Below, one piece after another: positions 1-5,685 of a stretch of DNA of 18,817 nt. Each line of letters opens with the position of its first letter. Position 1 is the stretch's first letter. The notes under the pieces are model-generated. The model saw only the letters and a program-made list of their open reading frames with translations, did no database searches and was not told where the DNA came from. Location of the stretch: NCBI GenBank assembly GCA_001871685.1, contig MNVK01000042.1, positions 1 to 18,817 of the forward strand. Reading direction: 5' to 3'. The stretch is from Nitrospirae bacterium CG1_02_44_142. Lineage in GTDB: Bacteria; Nitrospirota; Thermodesulfovibrionia; Thermodesulfovibrionales; UBA1546. The translations under genes were made by a program, and so were the position numbers.

Positions 1-2
1 AC

Positions 3-593
3 GAACCTGTTGCAAAAGAACTCGCAAAGGAAATATTCAAAGAAGTTTACACTCAATTTAAACTTGGTAACGTTATTACGCAGGATGCACAGAATGAAAT
101 TCAAAGAATAATGAACGACCTTTCGGTTGGTGGAGATGTAAATAAATCAGAAGAAACAGAAAGAATTAGAAAGGTTGCTCAATCAGGTGAATTGAATAAA
201 CTCAAATCTGTAAAAGTAGATTTATTTCTTGTCTCCAAAGAAGATGAAGTTTTTCTGTTTGACCTGAAAACTGTTAAACCCAACAAAGGTGATTTTATTT
301 CTTACAAACGAAATATGTTAGAGTGGTTAGCAGTTTTTTTCTACCAACACCCACAGGCAAAAGTCAACACGCTTATTTCAATTCCTTACAATCCATACGA
401 GCCAGAGCCATATAAACGCTGGACAATGAAAGGAATGTTGGACTTAAAAAAGGAAGTAAAAGTTGCTGAAGACTTCTGGGACTTTCTTGCTGGTGAAGGA
501 ACTTACAAAGACCTGCTTGACTGCTTTGAAAATGCAGGAATAGAATTACGGCCAGAAATTGATTCTTACTTTGCAAAGTTTAACCAGAAATAA
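3..593 (+). CDS. C-terminal part of a TdeIII-like type II restriction endonuclease (5' end outside the window)
   Basis: The frame is open from the left edge, so this is the last 196 codons of a larger gene. The internal ATG at 111 is probably not the start. A PD-(D/E)XK-type nuclease core is visible: an Asp in VDLFLV (codon near 219) starts a beta strand, and it is followed by FDLKTVKPNKG (about 258-290), whose D-x-K supplies the other metal-site residues. Further on come IPYNPYEP and DFWDFLAGEGTY. I associate the KTVKPN, YNPY and WDF-GTY pattern with the TdeIII restriction family, from memory and without a search. The enzyme would cut unmodified DNA and needs a partner methyltransferase. None lies downstream here, so it would have to be upstream of the window. 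The base composition is more AT-rich than that of the housekeeping genes further right, which fits a mobile restriction system. The nuclease fold call is firmer than the TdeIII name. Confidence 0.68.
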   Translation, partial: EPVAKELAKEIFKEVYTQFKLGNVITQDAQNEIQRIMNDLSVGGDVNKSEETERIRKVAQSGELNKLKSVKVDLFLVSKEDEVFLFDLKTVKPNKGDFISYKRNMLEWLAVFFYQHPQAKVNTLISIPYNPYEPEPYKRWTMKGMLDLKKEVKVAEDFWDFLAGEGTYKDLLDCFENAGIELRPEIDSYFAKFNQK

Positions 594-626
594 TTTTAGG
601 AAAAACAGAAAAGGGAACGGTTCTAA

Positions 627-692
627 TTGAATAGTGAAAAACCAAACCCCACCATAATCCTCGGCGATAGCCTCGAAATGAGAGAGGGTTAG
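627..692 (+). other. Possible micro-ORF with repeated peptide NPTIILG (copy 1)
   Basis: A TTG at 627 opens a 21-codon frame ending at TAG 690-692. It contains the peptide NPTIILGDSLE and is followed, after one base, by the TTG start of the broken zinc-ribbon ORF at 694. A weak purine-rich stretch (AGGGAACGG) lies upstream. The peptide recurs in the micro-ORF at 1119-1172. Short enough to be chance; the only support is the repetition and the tight junctions. Confidence 0.25.
645..671 (+). repeat. 27-bp direct repeat, copy 1
   Basis: This matches 1131-1157 at 24 of 27 positions, and all three differences are transitions. The shared core is ACCATAATCCTCGGC. The copies lie 486 bp apart and flank the broken zinc-ribbon ORF and the 70-aa gene. 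Each sits just upstream of a small ORF. Confidence 0.8.
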
Positions 693-693
693 C

Positions 694-843
694 TTGGAAG
701 AATACGAATGTATCCATTGTGAAGGTATCAGTTAAATTCTGATACTTAAAGACACCGAAAAGGCAACTGAGCCGACGATAGAGTTTTGCCCTTTCTGTGG
801 AATGTCAAACGAATATCCAAAAGAAATTGAAAGCAAAGACTGA
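694..843 (+). pseudogene. Zinc-ribbon protein ORF interrupted by one in-frame TAA
   Basis: Reading from TTG 694, which has AGAGAGGG as a well-spaced ribosome site, gives a 49-codon product with CIHC near its N-terminus and CPFCG near its C-terminus. That is the two Cys-x2-Cys knuckles of a small zinc ribbon, ending at TGA 841-843. A single TAA at 733-735 sits between the two knuckles in the same frame. Removing that one codon restores a sensible zinc ribbon, so this is most simply a gene broken by a point change, or a sequencing or assembly error. The stop is TAA, so selenocysteine is not an explanation. The protein family is not recognised. Its neighbour at 910 is another small CxxC/CxxC protein, though the two sequences are not clearly related. 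Confidence 0.5.
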
Positions 844-909
844 AAAAAATAAAAGATTAGAGAAAGAACAATAAGCATTATTACGATTAAAACAAGAGAG
901 GTGAATTAT

Positions 910-1122
910 ATGGAGTGCACGGGATGTTTTAAAGAGTTGGAGAAAAGCAAAACGGCTTTTGCTACTGCAATCGGCAGTATAGAGCAAGACCTTTTTAGTG
1001 AAGAAAAAGAATATGGTTTTTATGCGTCCGAGGATGAACCTTGGATAACTGTTCTATGTAAGGATTGCGGACGGACGGTGCATAATTTTATCTTAAAAAA
1101 GTTGCAGGCTAAACATCTGTGA
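910..1122 (+). CDS. 70-aa zinc-knuckle protein of unknown function
   Basis: The ORF can be read from GTG 901, but GAGGTG at 898-903 is the ribosome-binding site of the ATG at 910 (6-nt spacing), so I start there. The protein has CTGC at residues 3-6 and CKDC at 50-53, a typical paired Cys-x2-Cys zinc-binding arrangement, with an acidic and aromatic middle (EEKEYGFYASEDEPW) and a basic C-terminus. No signal peptide or membrane segment is visible, so it is probably cytoplasmic. I do not recognise the family. It lies between the two copies of a 27-bp direct repeat and directly before a possible micro-ORF whose GTG (1119) overlaps this stop codon. Confidence 0.6.
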   Translation: MECTGCFKELEKSKTAFATAIGSIEQDLFSEEKEYGFYASEDEPWITVLCKDCGRTVHNFILKKLQAKHL

Positions 1123-1172
1123 TATTATTTAACCCTACCATAATCCTCGGCAATGGCAGGCGGGAATTTTAA
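1119..1172 (+). other. Possible coupled micro-ORF with repeated peptide NPTIILG (copy 2)
   Basis: GTG 1119 overlaps the stop of the 70-aa gene (GTGA). The 17-codon frame ends at TAA 1170-1172, which overlaps the ATG of the next gene (TAATG). The product includes FNPTIILGNG and matches the peptide in copy 1 at 627-692. Overlapping junctions at both ends are what translational coupling looks like, but a short frame like this can arise by chance. Confidence 0.3.
1131..1157 (+). repeat. 27-bp direct repeat, copy 2
   Basis: Second copy of the repeat at 645-671 (24 of 27 identical, three transitions). It lies between the 70-aa gene and the DUF2007-like gene. Confidence 0.8.
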
Positions 1173-1447
1173 TGCCTCGTAAACTGCCCGATGAATTTGA
1201 GGGGAAAGAGCTTGCGCCGCTGTGCATCGCTTCAAACCTGAGCGAGGCGAAAAAAATAGAATCGGTTCTCGACAGGAAAGGCATTGAGTACACCTTTGAA
1301 ATAGTAGAATACTCAAGCAAGAGTGTTTTCAGTATTTTATTTGGAGGCGTGAAAGAAGGGGTAATGTTTAAGGTGCTTAAAGAGCAATATGATTTTTGCA
1401 GGGAGCTTTTAGCCAAAGAAGGGCTTGAGAAGAATATTGTTGAATGA
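1172..1447 (+). CDS. DUF2007-like small protein
   Basis: A 91-residue protein. The segment from LAPLCIASNLSEAKKIESVL to the GIEYTF strand, followed by a final VMFKVLKEQYDFCRELLAKEGL, has the beta-alpha-beta-beta-alpha layout of the DUF2007 family ('putative signal-transducing protein'). In that family an N-terminal strand leads into a helix of the 'EAxxIxxxLxxxGI' type and a C-terminal helix closes the domain. The biochemical role of that family is not known to me. The ATG overlaps the stop of the upstream micro-ORF (TAATG). The stop overlaps the next start (ATGA at 1444-1447), so this gene and the 60-aa gene are almost certainly translated together. No signal peptide. The family call rests on pattern, not on a search. 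Confidence 0.6.
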   Translation: MPRKLPDEFEGKELAPLCIASNLSEAKKIESVLDRKGIEYTFEIVEYSSKSVFSILFGGVKEGVMFKVLKEQYDFCRELLAKEGLEKNIVE

Positions 1448-1626
1448 ATAAGACTTATACTGAAGAAGAAAATCCTGAAGTAGCTGCCAACACCCTTATC
1501 TGCCTGATTCATCAGGCAAATTACCTGCTTGACCAGCAGCTGCGGCAACTTGAGAAACAATTCCTTGAAGAAGGCGGATTCACGGAAAAACTTTATCAAA
1601 CTCGGCAGCAGGTCAGGAAAAAATAA
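1444..1626 (+). CDS. Free-standing 'four helix bundle suffix' domain protein
   Basis: A 60-residue protein. The stretch from ANTLICLIHQANYLLD to EEGGFTEKLYQTR matches, from memory, the 'four helix bundle suffix' domain. That domain normally forms the C-terminal tail of S23/intervening-sequence-type four-helix-bundle proteins of roughly 170-200 residues. Here the preceding helical bundle is missing: the upstream sequence in this frame is occupied by the overlapping DUF2007-like gene. The start codon is fixed by the ATGA overlap with that gene. It could be a decayed remnant of a full-length protein or a genuine stand-alone domain. The clean overlap and conserved core favour something still translated. 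Function unknown. Confidence 0.6.
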   Translation: MNKTYTEEENPEVAANTLICLIHQANYLLDQQLRQLEKQFLEEGGFTEKLYQTRQQVRKK

Positions 1627-1637
1627 GAGCGGAAGGA

Positions 1638-1667
1638 TTGACTAAAAGGATGGCGGTTAATTAATAT
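1638..1667 (+). promoter_or_regulatory. Candidate sigma70-type promoter for the secreted TPR gene
   Basis: TTGACT (1638-1643), a 17-nt spacer, then TTAATA (1661-1666). A start near 1673 would leave a leader of about 20 nt containing AAGGAG (1682-1687) before ATG 1694. Confidence 0.4.
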
Positions 1668-1693
1668 TTGAGAAGACTGAAAAGGAGCCGAAC

Positions 1694-2296
1694 ATGAAAA
1701 TAAAGATTATTCTTTTAGGAATCTGCTTAATCATTGCATGGAACTCCAATACAGCGATGGGGGCTGACGCCCGGTTTTATTTCAACAAGGGCAACAGCTT
1801 TTACAACGAAGGTGATTTTGACAAGGCCATTACAGACTATACAAAGGCCATCTCAATAGACCCCAAATACGCTGAGGCTTACTATAACCGCGGACAGGCA
1901 TATTTCAAAAAAGAAAAATATGAGGAGGCAATTAAGGATTACACCAAAGGCATTGAGTTACAGCCTAAGGACGCCGAGATATACCACCGCCGGGGGCTTG
2001 CCTACTTCAACAGAGGGCAATACAACAATGCCATTGAGGACGCAACCAGGGCCATCTCCCTGAACCCGAATTTTGCCCTTGCCTATTATAACCGCGGCCT
2101 TGCCCATGCCAAAAAAGGGCGCTACGATGAAGCGGTTGAAGACTATAACAAGGCAATCGCTCTCATTCCGAGCTACGGCGAGGCTTATTTCTTCCGCGGT
2201 GTTGCATATACAAGAAAGGCCGCTGCTGATTTTAAAAAGGCATGCGATAAAGGGAATAAATACGCCTGCGACAACTATAAACAGCTTTCTGAATAG
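1694..2296 (+). CDS. Secreted TPR-repeat protein
   Basis: A 200-residue protein with a clear signal peptide (MKIK, then a hydrophobic core, then NTAMGADA; cleavage probably near residue 24). It then has consecutive 34-residue tetratricopeptide repeats with the usual W/Y-G-Y-A-F-P signature, for example YYNRGQAYFKKEKYEEAIKD and YYNRGLAHAKKGRYDEAVED. About four full repeats run from residue 25 to 165. The fifth is cut short: the helix after YFFRGVAYTRK runs into AAADFKKACDKGNKYACDNY, a Cys-containing Sel1-like ending. The protein should sit in the periplasm or on the outer membrane as a protein-interaction scaffold; the partner is unknown. AAGGAG lies 6 nt before the ATG. There is a possible own promoter at 1638-1667. 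Confidence 0.85.
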   Translation: MKIKIILLGICLIIAWNSNTAMGADARFYFNKGNSFYNEGDFDKAITDYTKAISIDPKYAEAYYNRGQAYFKKEKYEEAIKDYTKGIELQPKDAEIYHRRGLAYFNRGQYNNAIEDATRAISLNPNFALAYYNRGLAHAKKGRYDEAVEDYNKAIALIPSYGEAYFFRGVAYTRKAAADFKKACDKGNKYACDNYKQLSE

Positions 2297-2329
2297 ACCC
2301 TGACTGCGCATACAACCTGTAAAAAAAAT

Positions 2330-2357
2330 TTGACACAGTTGCGGAAAGTGATATAAT
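2330..2357 (+). promoter_or_regulatory. Consensus sigma70 promoter with extended -10
   Basis: TTGACA (2330-2335), a 16-nt spacer, then TATAAT (2352-2357), preceded by TG at 2349-2350 (extended -10). Both hexamers match the Escherichia coli consensus perfectly. The expected start is near 2364, giving a leader of about 28 nt with AAAGGAGG (2376-2383). Confidence 0.75.
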
Positions 2358-2391
2358 GATTACAAATACAGAAACAAAGGAGGATTGAATC

Positions 2392-2607
2392 ATGTCTGTA
2401 ATAACAAAATATAAGTGCTTCCGCTGCGGCACAAAACTGGTTGTAACAGAAGATATGGAATCCCATCTAAGCCCAATTTATTGCTGCGGAGTAGAGGTAG
2501 AAGAAACCTCTCCTATTAAGAAGAAGGCTGTAAAGACAACGAAAAAGACAGCCAAAAAGAAGGTTGCAAAGAAGAAAAAGGCGGTTTCAAAGAAAAAGAA
2601 GAGATAG
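2392..2607 (+). CDS. Small zinc-ribbon protein with a poly-lysine tail
   Basis: A 71-residue protein in two parts. Residues 1-38 hold YKCFRCGTKL and YCCGVEVEE: Cys9 and Cys12 plus Cys31 and Cys32, a compact zinc ribbon. Residues 43-71 are a low-complexity basic tail, with 17 Lys and one Arg in 29 positions mixed with Ala, Val and Thr. This resembles the C-terminal tails of histone H1 and of some HU proteins. I infer nucleic-acid binding, possibly a nucleoid- or RNA-associated protein; no function is established. The gene has a perfect ribosome site (AAAGGAGG, 8-nt spacing) and a consensus promoter, so it is probably highly expressed. It converges on parB with 8 bp between the stops. Confidence 0.75.
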   Translation: MSVITKYKCFRCGTKLVVTEDMESHLSPIYCCGVEVEETSPIKKKAVKTTKKTAKKKVAKKKKAVSKKKKR

Positions 2608-2617
2608 CGCTTCTTTT
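2594..2617. terminator. Short A/T-rich bidirectional hairpin between convergent genes
   Basis: AAAAGAAG (2594-2601) and CTTCTTTT (2610-2617) form a perfect 8-bp stem with an 8-nt loop. The arms end in A and T runs, so it could work in both directions. It overlaps the last codons and stop of the 71-aa gene and the stop of parB. The stem has few GC pairs, so it may be weak. Confidence 0.35.
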
Positions 2618-3452
2618 ATTTCATCAGGATATCAAGCAGGCGGTCCAGTTCGTCAAGGGAATAGTATTCTATCTCTATCCTCCCGCCCTTTTTGCCTTTG
2701 TGCTGAATCCTGACCTTTGTGCCAAGGCTCTTTATAAGTTTGTCTTCAAGGGATGCTATCTGCGGGTCATTATGACCTTTGCGGCTTTTTGATTTTTTTG
2801 TCCCTGAAAAAGCGGTGCTTTTCGCCAGCGTTTCCGCCTCCCTTACGCTTAATCCCTTCTTTATAATCTTTCTTGCCGCATCTGTCTGATTGGCCCTCCC
2901 TTCAATAGAGAGGATGGCCCTTGCATGTCCCATGCTCAGAGAGCCGTCAGAGATTAATGACTTTATCTCCTCCGGCAGTTTCAGAAGTCTGAGGTAATTG
3001 GCAACAGTAGCCCTTTCCTTGCCGACCCTCTCCGAGAGGTCTTCCTGAGTAAGGTTAAAATCCCTCATCAGTTTATGGAATGCCTCTGCAGTTTCAACAG
3101 AATTAAGGTCTTCCCTCTGTATGTTCTCTATGAGCGCTATCTCCAGAGAATCCCTTGACGCAGCATTTTTTACGATTGCCGGAATTTTTTTAAGCCCTGC
3201 AAGCTGCGCAGCCCGCCACCTCCGTTCGCCTGCAATGAGCCTGAACGAACCGTCGCCGGTTCTTGCGACTATAATCGGCTGAAGCACGCCCTTTTCCTTT
3301 ATTGATGCGGCAAGTTCTTTCAGGGAGTCGTCCTTGAAAACCCTTCTCGGCTGTTCCCCTCCCGCTGATATGAGGGCGACTTCCAAATGAAGCATTTCTT
3401 CGCCCTTCTCGGGGATTAAGGCGTCAAGTCCCCTGCCTAATGCCGTTTTCAT
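2616..3452 (-). CDS. parB: Chromosome-partitioning protein ParB
   Basis: ParB binds parS sites as a CTP-dependent sliding clamp and works with ParA to segregate the chromosome origin. In this 278-residue protein, GRGLDALIP (6-14) is the N-terminal ParA-activating region. GGEQPRR (31-37), GERRWRAA (75-82) and ENIQREDLN (109-117) are the conserved nucleotide-binding boxes. The helix-turn-helix (LTQEDLSERVGKERATVANYLRLL) follows at about 133-156, and a C-terminal dimerisation domain ends at ILMK. Length is normal for the family. The start overlaps the end of parA by 29 nt, and its ribosome site (AAGGAG) is inside parA, so the two are co-translated. No parS-like palindrome was seen in this window. 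Confidence 0.96.
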   Translation of the reverse strand: MKTALGRGLDALIPEKGEEMLHLEVALISAGGEQPRRVFKDDSLKELAASIKEKGVLQPIIVARTGDGSFRLIAGERRWRAAQLAGLKKIPAIVKNAASRDSLEIALIENIQREDLNSVETAEAFHKLMRDFNLTQEDLSERVGKERATVANYLRLLKLPEEIKSLISDGSLSMGHARAILSIEGRANQTDAARKIIKKGLSVREAETLAKSTAFSGTKKSKSRKGHNDPQIASLEDKLIKSLGTKVRIQHKGKKGGRIEIEYYSLDELDRLLDILMK

Positions 3453-4203
3453 TTAGTATCTCCTTTGCCAGTGATAAATAACTCTGTGCGCCCTTGGACC
3501 TCGCATCATAAAGTATGGCCGGTTTTCCGTAGCTCGGAGCTTCTCCAAGCGCTACATTCCTTGGAATTACAGTATTATATACCTTGCTGCCGAAATGTTT
3601 TCTAACCTCTTCTGCAACCTCATGCGCAAGCGAATTTCTTGAGTCAAACATGGTAAGGAGTATGCCTTCAATATCAAGGCGGGCATTGAAAGAATTTCTC
3701 ACCAGTCTGATGGTGTTTGACAGAAGGCCGAGTCCCTCAAGCGCATAGTATTCACACTGCACAGGTACCATAACAGAATCAGCAGCCACAAGCGCATTCA
3801 GCGTCAAAAGCCCGAGAGACGGCGGACAGTCAATAAAGATGTATCGGTATTTATCGCGTATGGCGGCTATCGCATGAGAAAGAATATGCTCCCGGCCTTC
3901 ACGTACGACAAGTTCCACTTCAACGCCAAGCAGGTCTACGGTTGAAGGGACAATGCCGAGATGCCCTACTGCCGTTTCCCTTATCGCTTCTCCTATACGG
4001 CACTTTTCCGAATAAACATCATAAAGAGTTTTATCCGCATTATCTCTTGATATGCCAAGCCCGCTGGTAGAATTTCCCTGAGGGTCAGTGTCTATTATGA
4101 GAATGTCTTTTTCTGCAAGGGCGAGAGAGGCAGCAAGATTTACGGCAGTTGTGGTCTTGCCGACGCCGCCTTTCTGATTTGCTATTGCTATTATTTTGCC
4201 CAT
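3424..4203 (-). CDS. parA: Chromosome-partitioning ATPase ParA (Soj-type)
   Basis: A 259-residue deviant-Walker ATPase that moves ParB-bound origins over the nucleoid. The deviant Walker A motif KGGVGKT is at 11-17, DTDPQGNS forms the Walker A' region, and IDCPPSLG is Walker B. There is no N-terminal helix-turn-helix, so it is the short chromosomal (Soj) type and not a plasmid type Ia ParA. It is first in a parA-parB operon and divergent from mltD across 114 bp. There is no Shine-Dalgarno sequence before the ATG: the transcript carries CCUCC, the complement of GGAGG, about 4 nt upstream of it. A TATAAT lies close to the start, so the leader should be very short. Confidence 0.96.
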   Translation of the reverse strand: MGKIIAIANQKGGVGKTTTAVNLAASLALAEKDILIIDTDPQGNSTSGLGISRDNADKTLYDVYSEKCRIGEAIRETAVGHLGIVPSTVDLLGVEVELVVREGREHILSHAIAAIRDKYRYIFIDCPPSLGLLTLNALVAADSVMVPVQCEYYALEGLGLLSNTIRLVRNSFNARLDIEGILLTMFDSRNSLAHEVAEEVRKHFGSKVYNTVIPRNVALGEAPSYGKPAILYDARSKGAQSYLSLAKEILNENGIRQGT

Positions 4204-4220
4204 AATTCGGAGGTTTTTAT

Positions 4221-4229
4221 ATTATACCA
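4221..4229 (-). promoter_or_regulatory. Candidate extended -10 promoter of parA
   Basis: On the minus strand the sequence reads TGGTATAAT, a perfect -10 hexamer (4226 to 4221) with the extended TGn element. No good -35 is seen at the right distance. A start near 4214 would give a leader of about 11 nt. Confidence 0.45.
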
Positions 4230-4279
4230 GTTCTACCGTCATATTTTGGAGAAGAATATAGACGAATAAAAAGTTTTAC

Positions 4280-4307
4280 TTGACAAAAACATCAGTTTAG
4301 GTAAAAA
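4280..4307 (+). promoter_or_regulatory. Candidate promoter of mltD, near-leaderless
   Basis: TTGACA (4280-4285), a 16-nt spacer, then a weak -10 TAAAAA (4302-4307). The transcript would start about 4 nt before ATG 4318, and there is no Shine-Dalgarno sequence. Confidence 0.4.
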
Positions 4308-4317
4308 TTAACCAGTT

Positions 4318-5658
4318 ATGGGTAAATTACGTTTGCTTGCTATTTTATGCTTTATGTTGTTTTTGTTTGCGCCGCTTTATGCCTCTGATACCTATGAGGG
4401 GAAATCAGCAGACAGCCAGCCACCGCCTGTAATTTTAGAAAAACAAGTTGAAAAAACAGAACCTGTCATAAAATCAGAGCCGGATGCAAAGCCCGCTATG
4501 TCAGAATCGGAAATCGCGCCTTACAAATCAAACCCCGCGGCAGTAAAGGCAGTAGAGAAAAACACAGCCCTTTTTACTGAGCGGATAAGGGAAAGATTTT
4601 CTATGTGGCTGAGCCGTTCCGGAAAATATATGGAACTGATGAAAGAGATACTTAAAAACAAAAACGTTCCCGAGGATATAGTGTTCCTTTCCCTGATAGA
4701 AAGCGGTTTTAATCCCCATGCATATTCAGTTGCAAGAGCCGCCGGCCCGTGGCAATTCATAACATCAACTGCAAAGAGATACGGACTTGCAATAGACTGG
4801 TGGAGAGATGAAAGAAGAGACCCTGTAAAATCAACAGAGGCGGCAGCCAATTATCTCAGCGACCTTTATGAGATGTTCGGTTCATGGAACCTCGCCATGG
4901 CTGCATACAATGCAGGCGAAGGCAAGATACTGAAGGCATTAAAACGTTCAAAGAGCGATGACTACTGGCCGCTGCTGGACACCAGCTACATAAGAAACGA
5001 AACAAAAAACTATGTGCCTAAATTCATAGCGGCAAGCGCAATCGCATCAAATCCTGAAGAATTCGGATTCATAAACATTAAATATCATCAGCCGCTGAAT
5101 TATGACGAGGTCATGATAAGCGGGCCGCTTGACCTTGAGGTTGCGGCAAAGTGCGCTGATACTACAGTAGAGCTAATAAAAGAGCTGAACCCTGAACTCA
5201 GAAGATGGTGCACGCCTCCCGGCATACCTGTTTACATTCTCAGGATTCCGTCGGGGACAAAGGAAATTTTCGAGAAAAATCTTGCCGGGATTCCTGAAGA
5301 TGAAAGATTCAGTGTTACCGCATACACGGTCAAAAAGGGTGACACCATTGAGAAGATTGCCAGGAAATCAGGCCTGTCTGTAAAAGCAGTCCTTGCGCTA
5401 AATTCAATGGAGAGAGTAAAACCCCTCCAGCCAGGGACAGAGATAACCCTTCCTCCAAAAGAAAAATTCCAGCCTGACAGGGAAGACAGGTATGACAACA
5501 AAAAGAAATACCATAAAAAAACAAAGAAATACCATAAAAATACAAAGAAATACCATAAAAATACAAAAAGTATCAAACACATAAAAACCAAGAAACTAAA
5601 TAATAAAAAAGTGCTGGTTACGGCCATGAACAAGAAAAGGAATATCGCTAACGATTAG
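4318..5658 (+). CDS. mltD: Membrane-bound lytic murein transglycosylase D-like protein
   Basis: A 446-residue exported enzyme that cleaves peptidoglycan glycan strands. It has a signal peptide (residues 1-22, ending PLYAS) without a lipobox Cys, then a Pro/Glu-rich linker. The SLT/goose-lysozyme domain (about 85-240) carries the catalytic Glu128 in SLIESGFNPHA, with AAGPWQF (141-147) and AAYNAGEGKI (195-204), all family hallmarks. One LysM peptidoglycan-binding domain runs from YTVKKGDTIEKIA (336-348) to about 379. The C-terminal 60 residues are unusual: a Lys/His/Tyr-rich tail with three perfect copies of a 7-residue unit (KKYHKxT), encoded by 21-bp tandem repeats. Divergent from parA; no ribosome site is visible. 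Confidence 0.92.
   Translation: MGKLRLLAILCFMLFLFAPLYASDTYEGKSADSQPPPVILEKQVEKTEPVIKSEPDAKPAMSESEIAPYKSNPAAVKAVEKNTALFTERIRERFSMWLSRSGKYMELMKEILKNKNVPEDIVFLSLIESGFNPHAYSVARAAGPWQFITSTAKRYGLAIDWWRDERRDPVKSTEAAANYLSDLYEMFGSWNLAMAAYNAGEGKILKALKRSKSDDYWPLLDTSYIRNETKNYVPKFIAASAIASNPEEFGFINIKYHQPLNYDEVMISGPLDLEVAAKCADTTVELIKELNPELRRWCTPPGIPVYILRIPSGTKEIFEKNLAGIPEDERFSVTAYTVKKGDTIEKIARKSGLSVKAVLALNSMERVKPLQPGTEITLPPKEKFQPDREDRYDNKKKYHKKTKKYHKNTKKYHKNTKSIKHIKTKKLNNKKVLVTAMNKKRNIAND
5503..5565 (+). repeat. Three 21-bp tandem repeats in the mltD tail
   Basis: Units 5503-5523, 5524-5544 and 5545-5565 each encode KKYHK(K/N)T. Units two and three are identical; unit one differs at one base. The unit length is a multiple of three, so copy-number change would lengthen or shorten the tail without breaking the frame. 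Confidence 0.9.
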
Positions 5659-5685
5659 TTGTAAACTTCCGGCGTAAATAAGCCT

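Noticed and set aside
733..735. Recoding (selenocysteine or pyrrolysine) at the in-frame stop of the zinc ribbon
   Set aside because: The codon is TAA, which neither system uses, and there is no structured element after it that I can see.
1135..1599. 154-codon minus-strand ORF over the DUF2007-like and suffix genes
   Set aside because: Antisense to two small genes with recognisable families and coupled starts; its Phe/Ser-rich translation matches no known fold.
2616..4317. parS sites near parAB
   Set aside because: No TGTTTCACGTGAAACA-like palindrome was found; the only CACGTG in view (about 12801) lacks the flanking arms.
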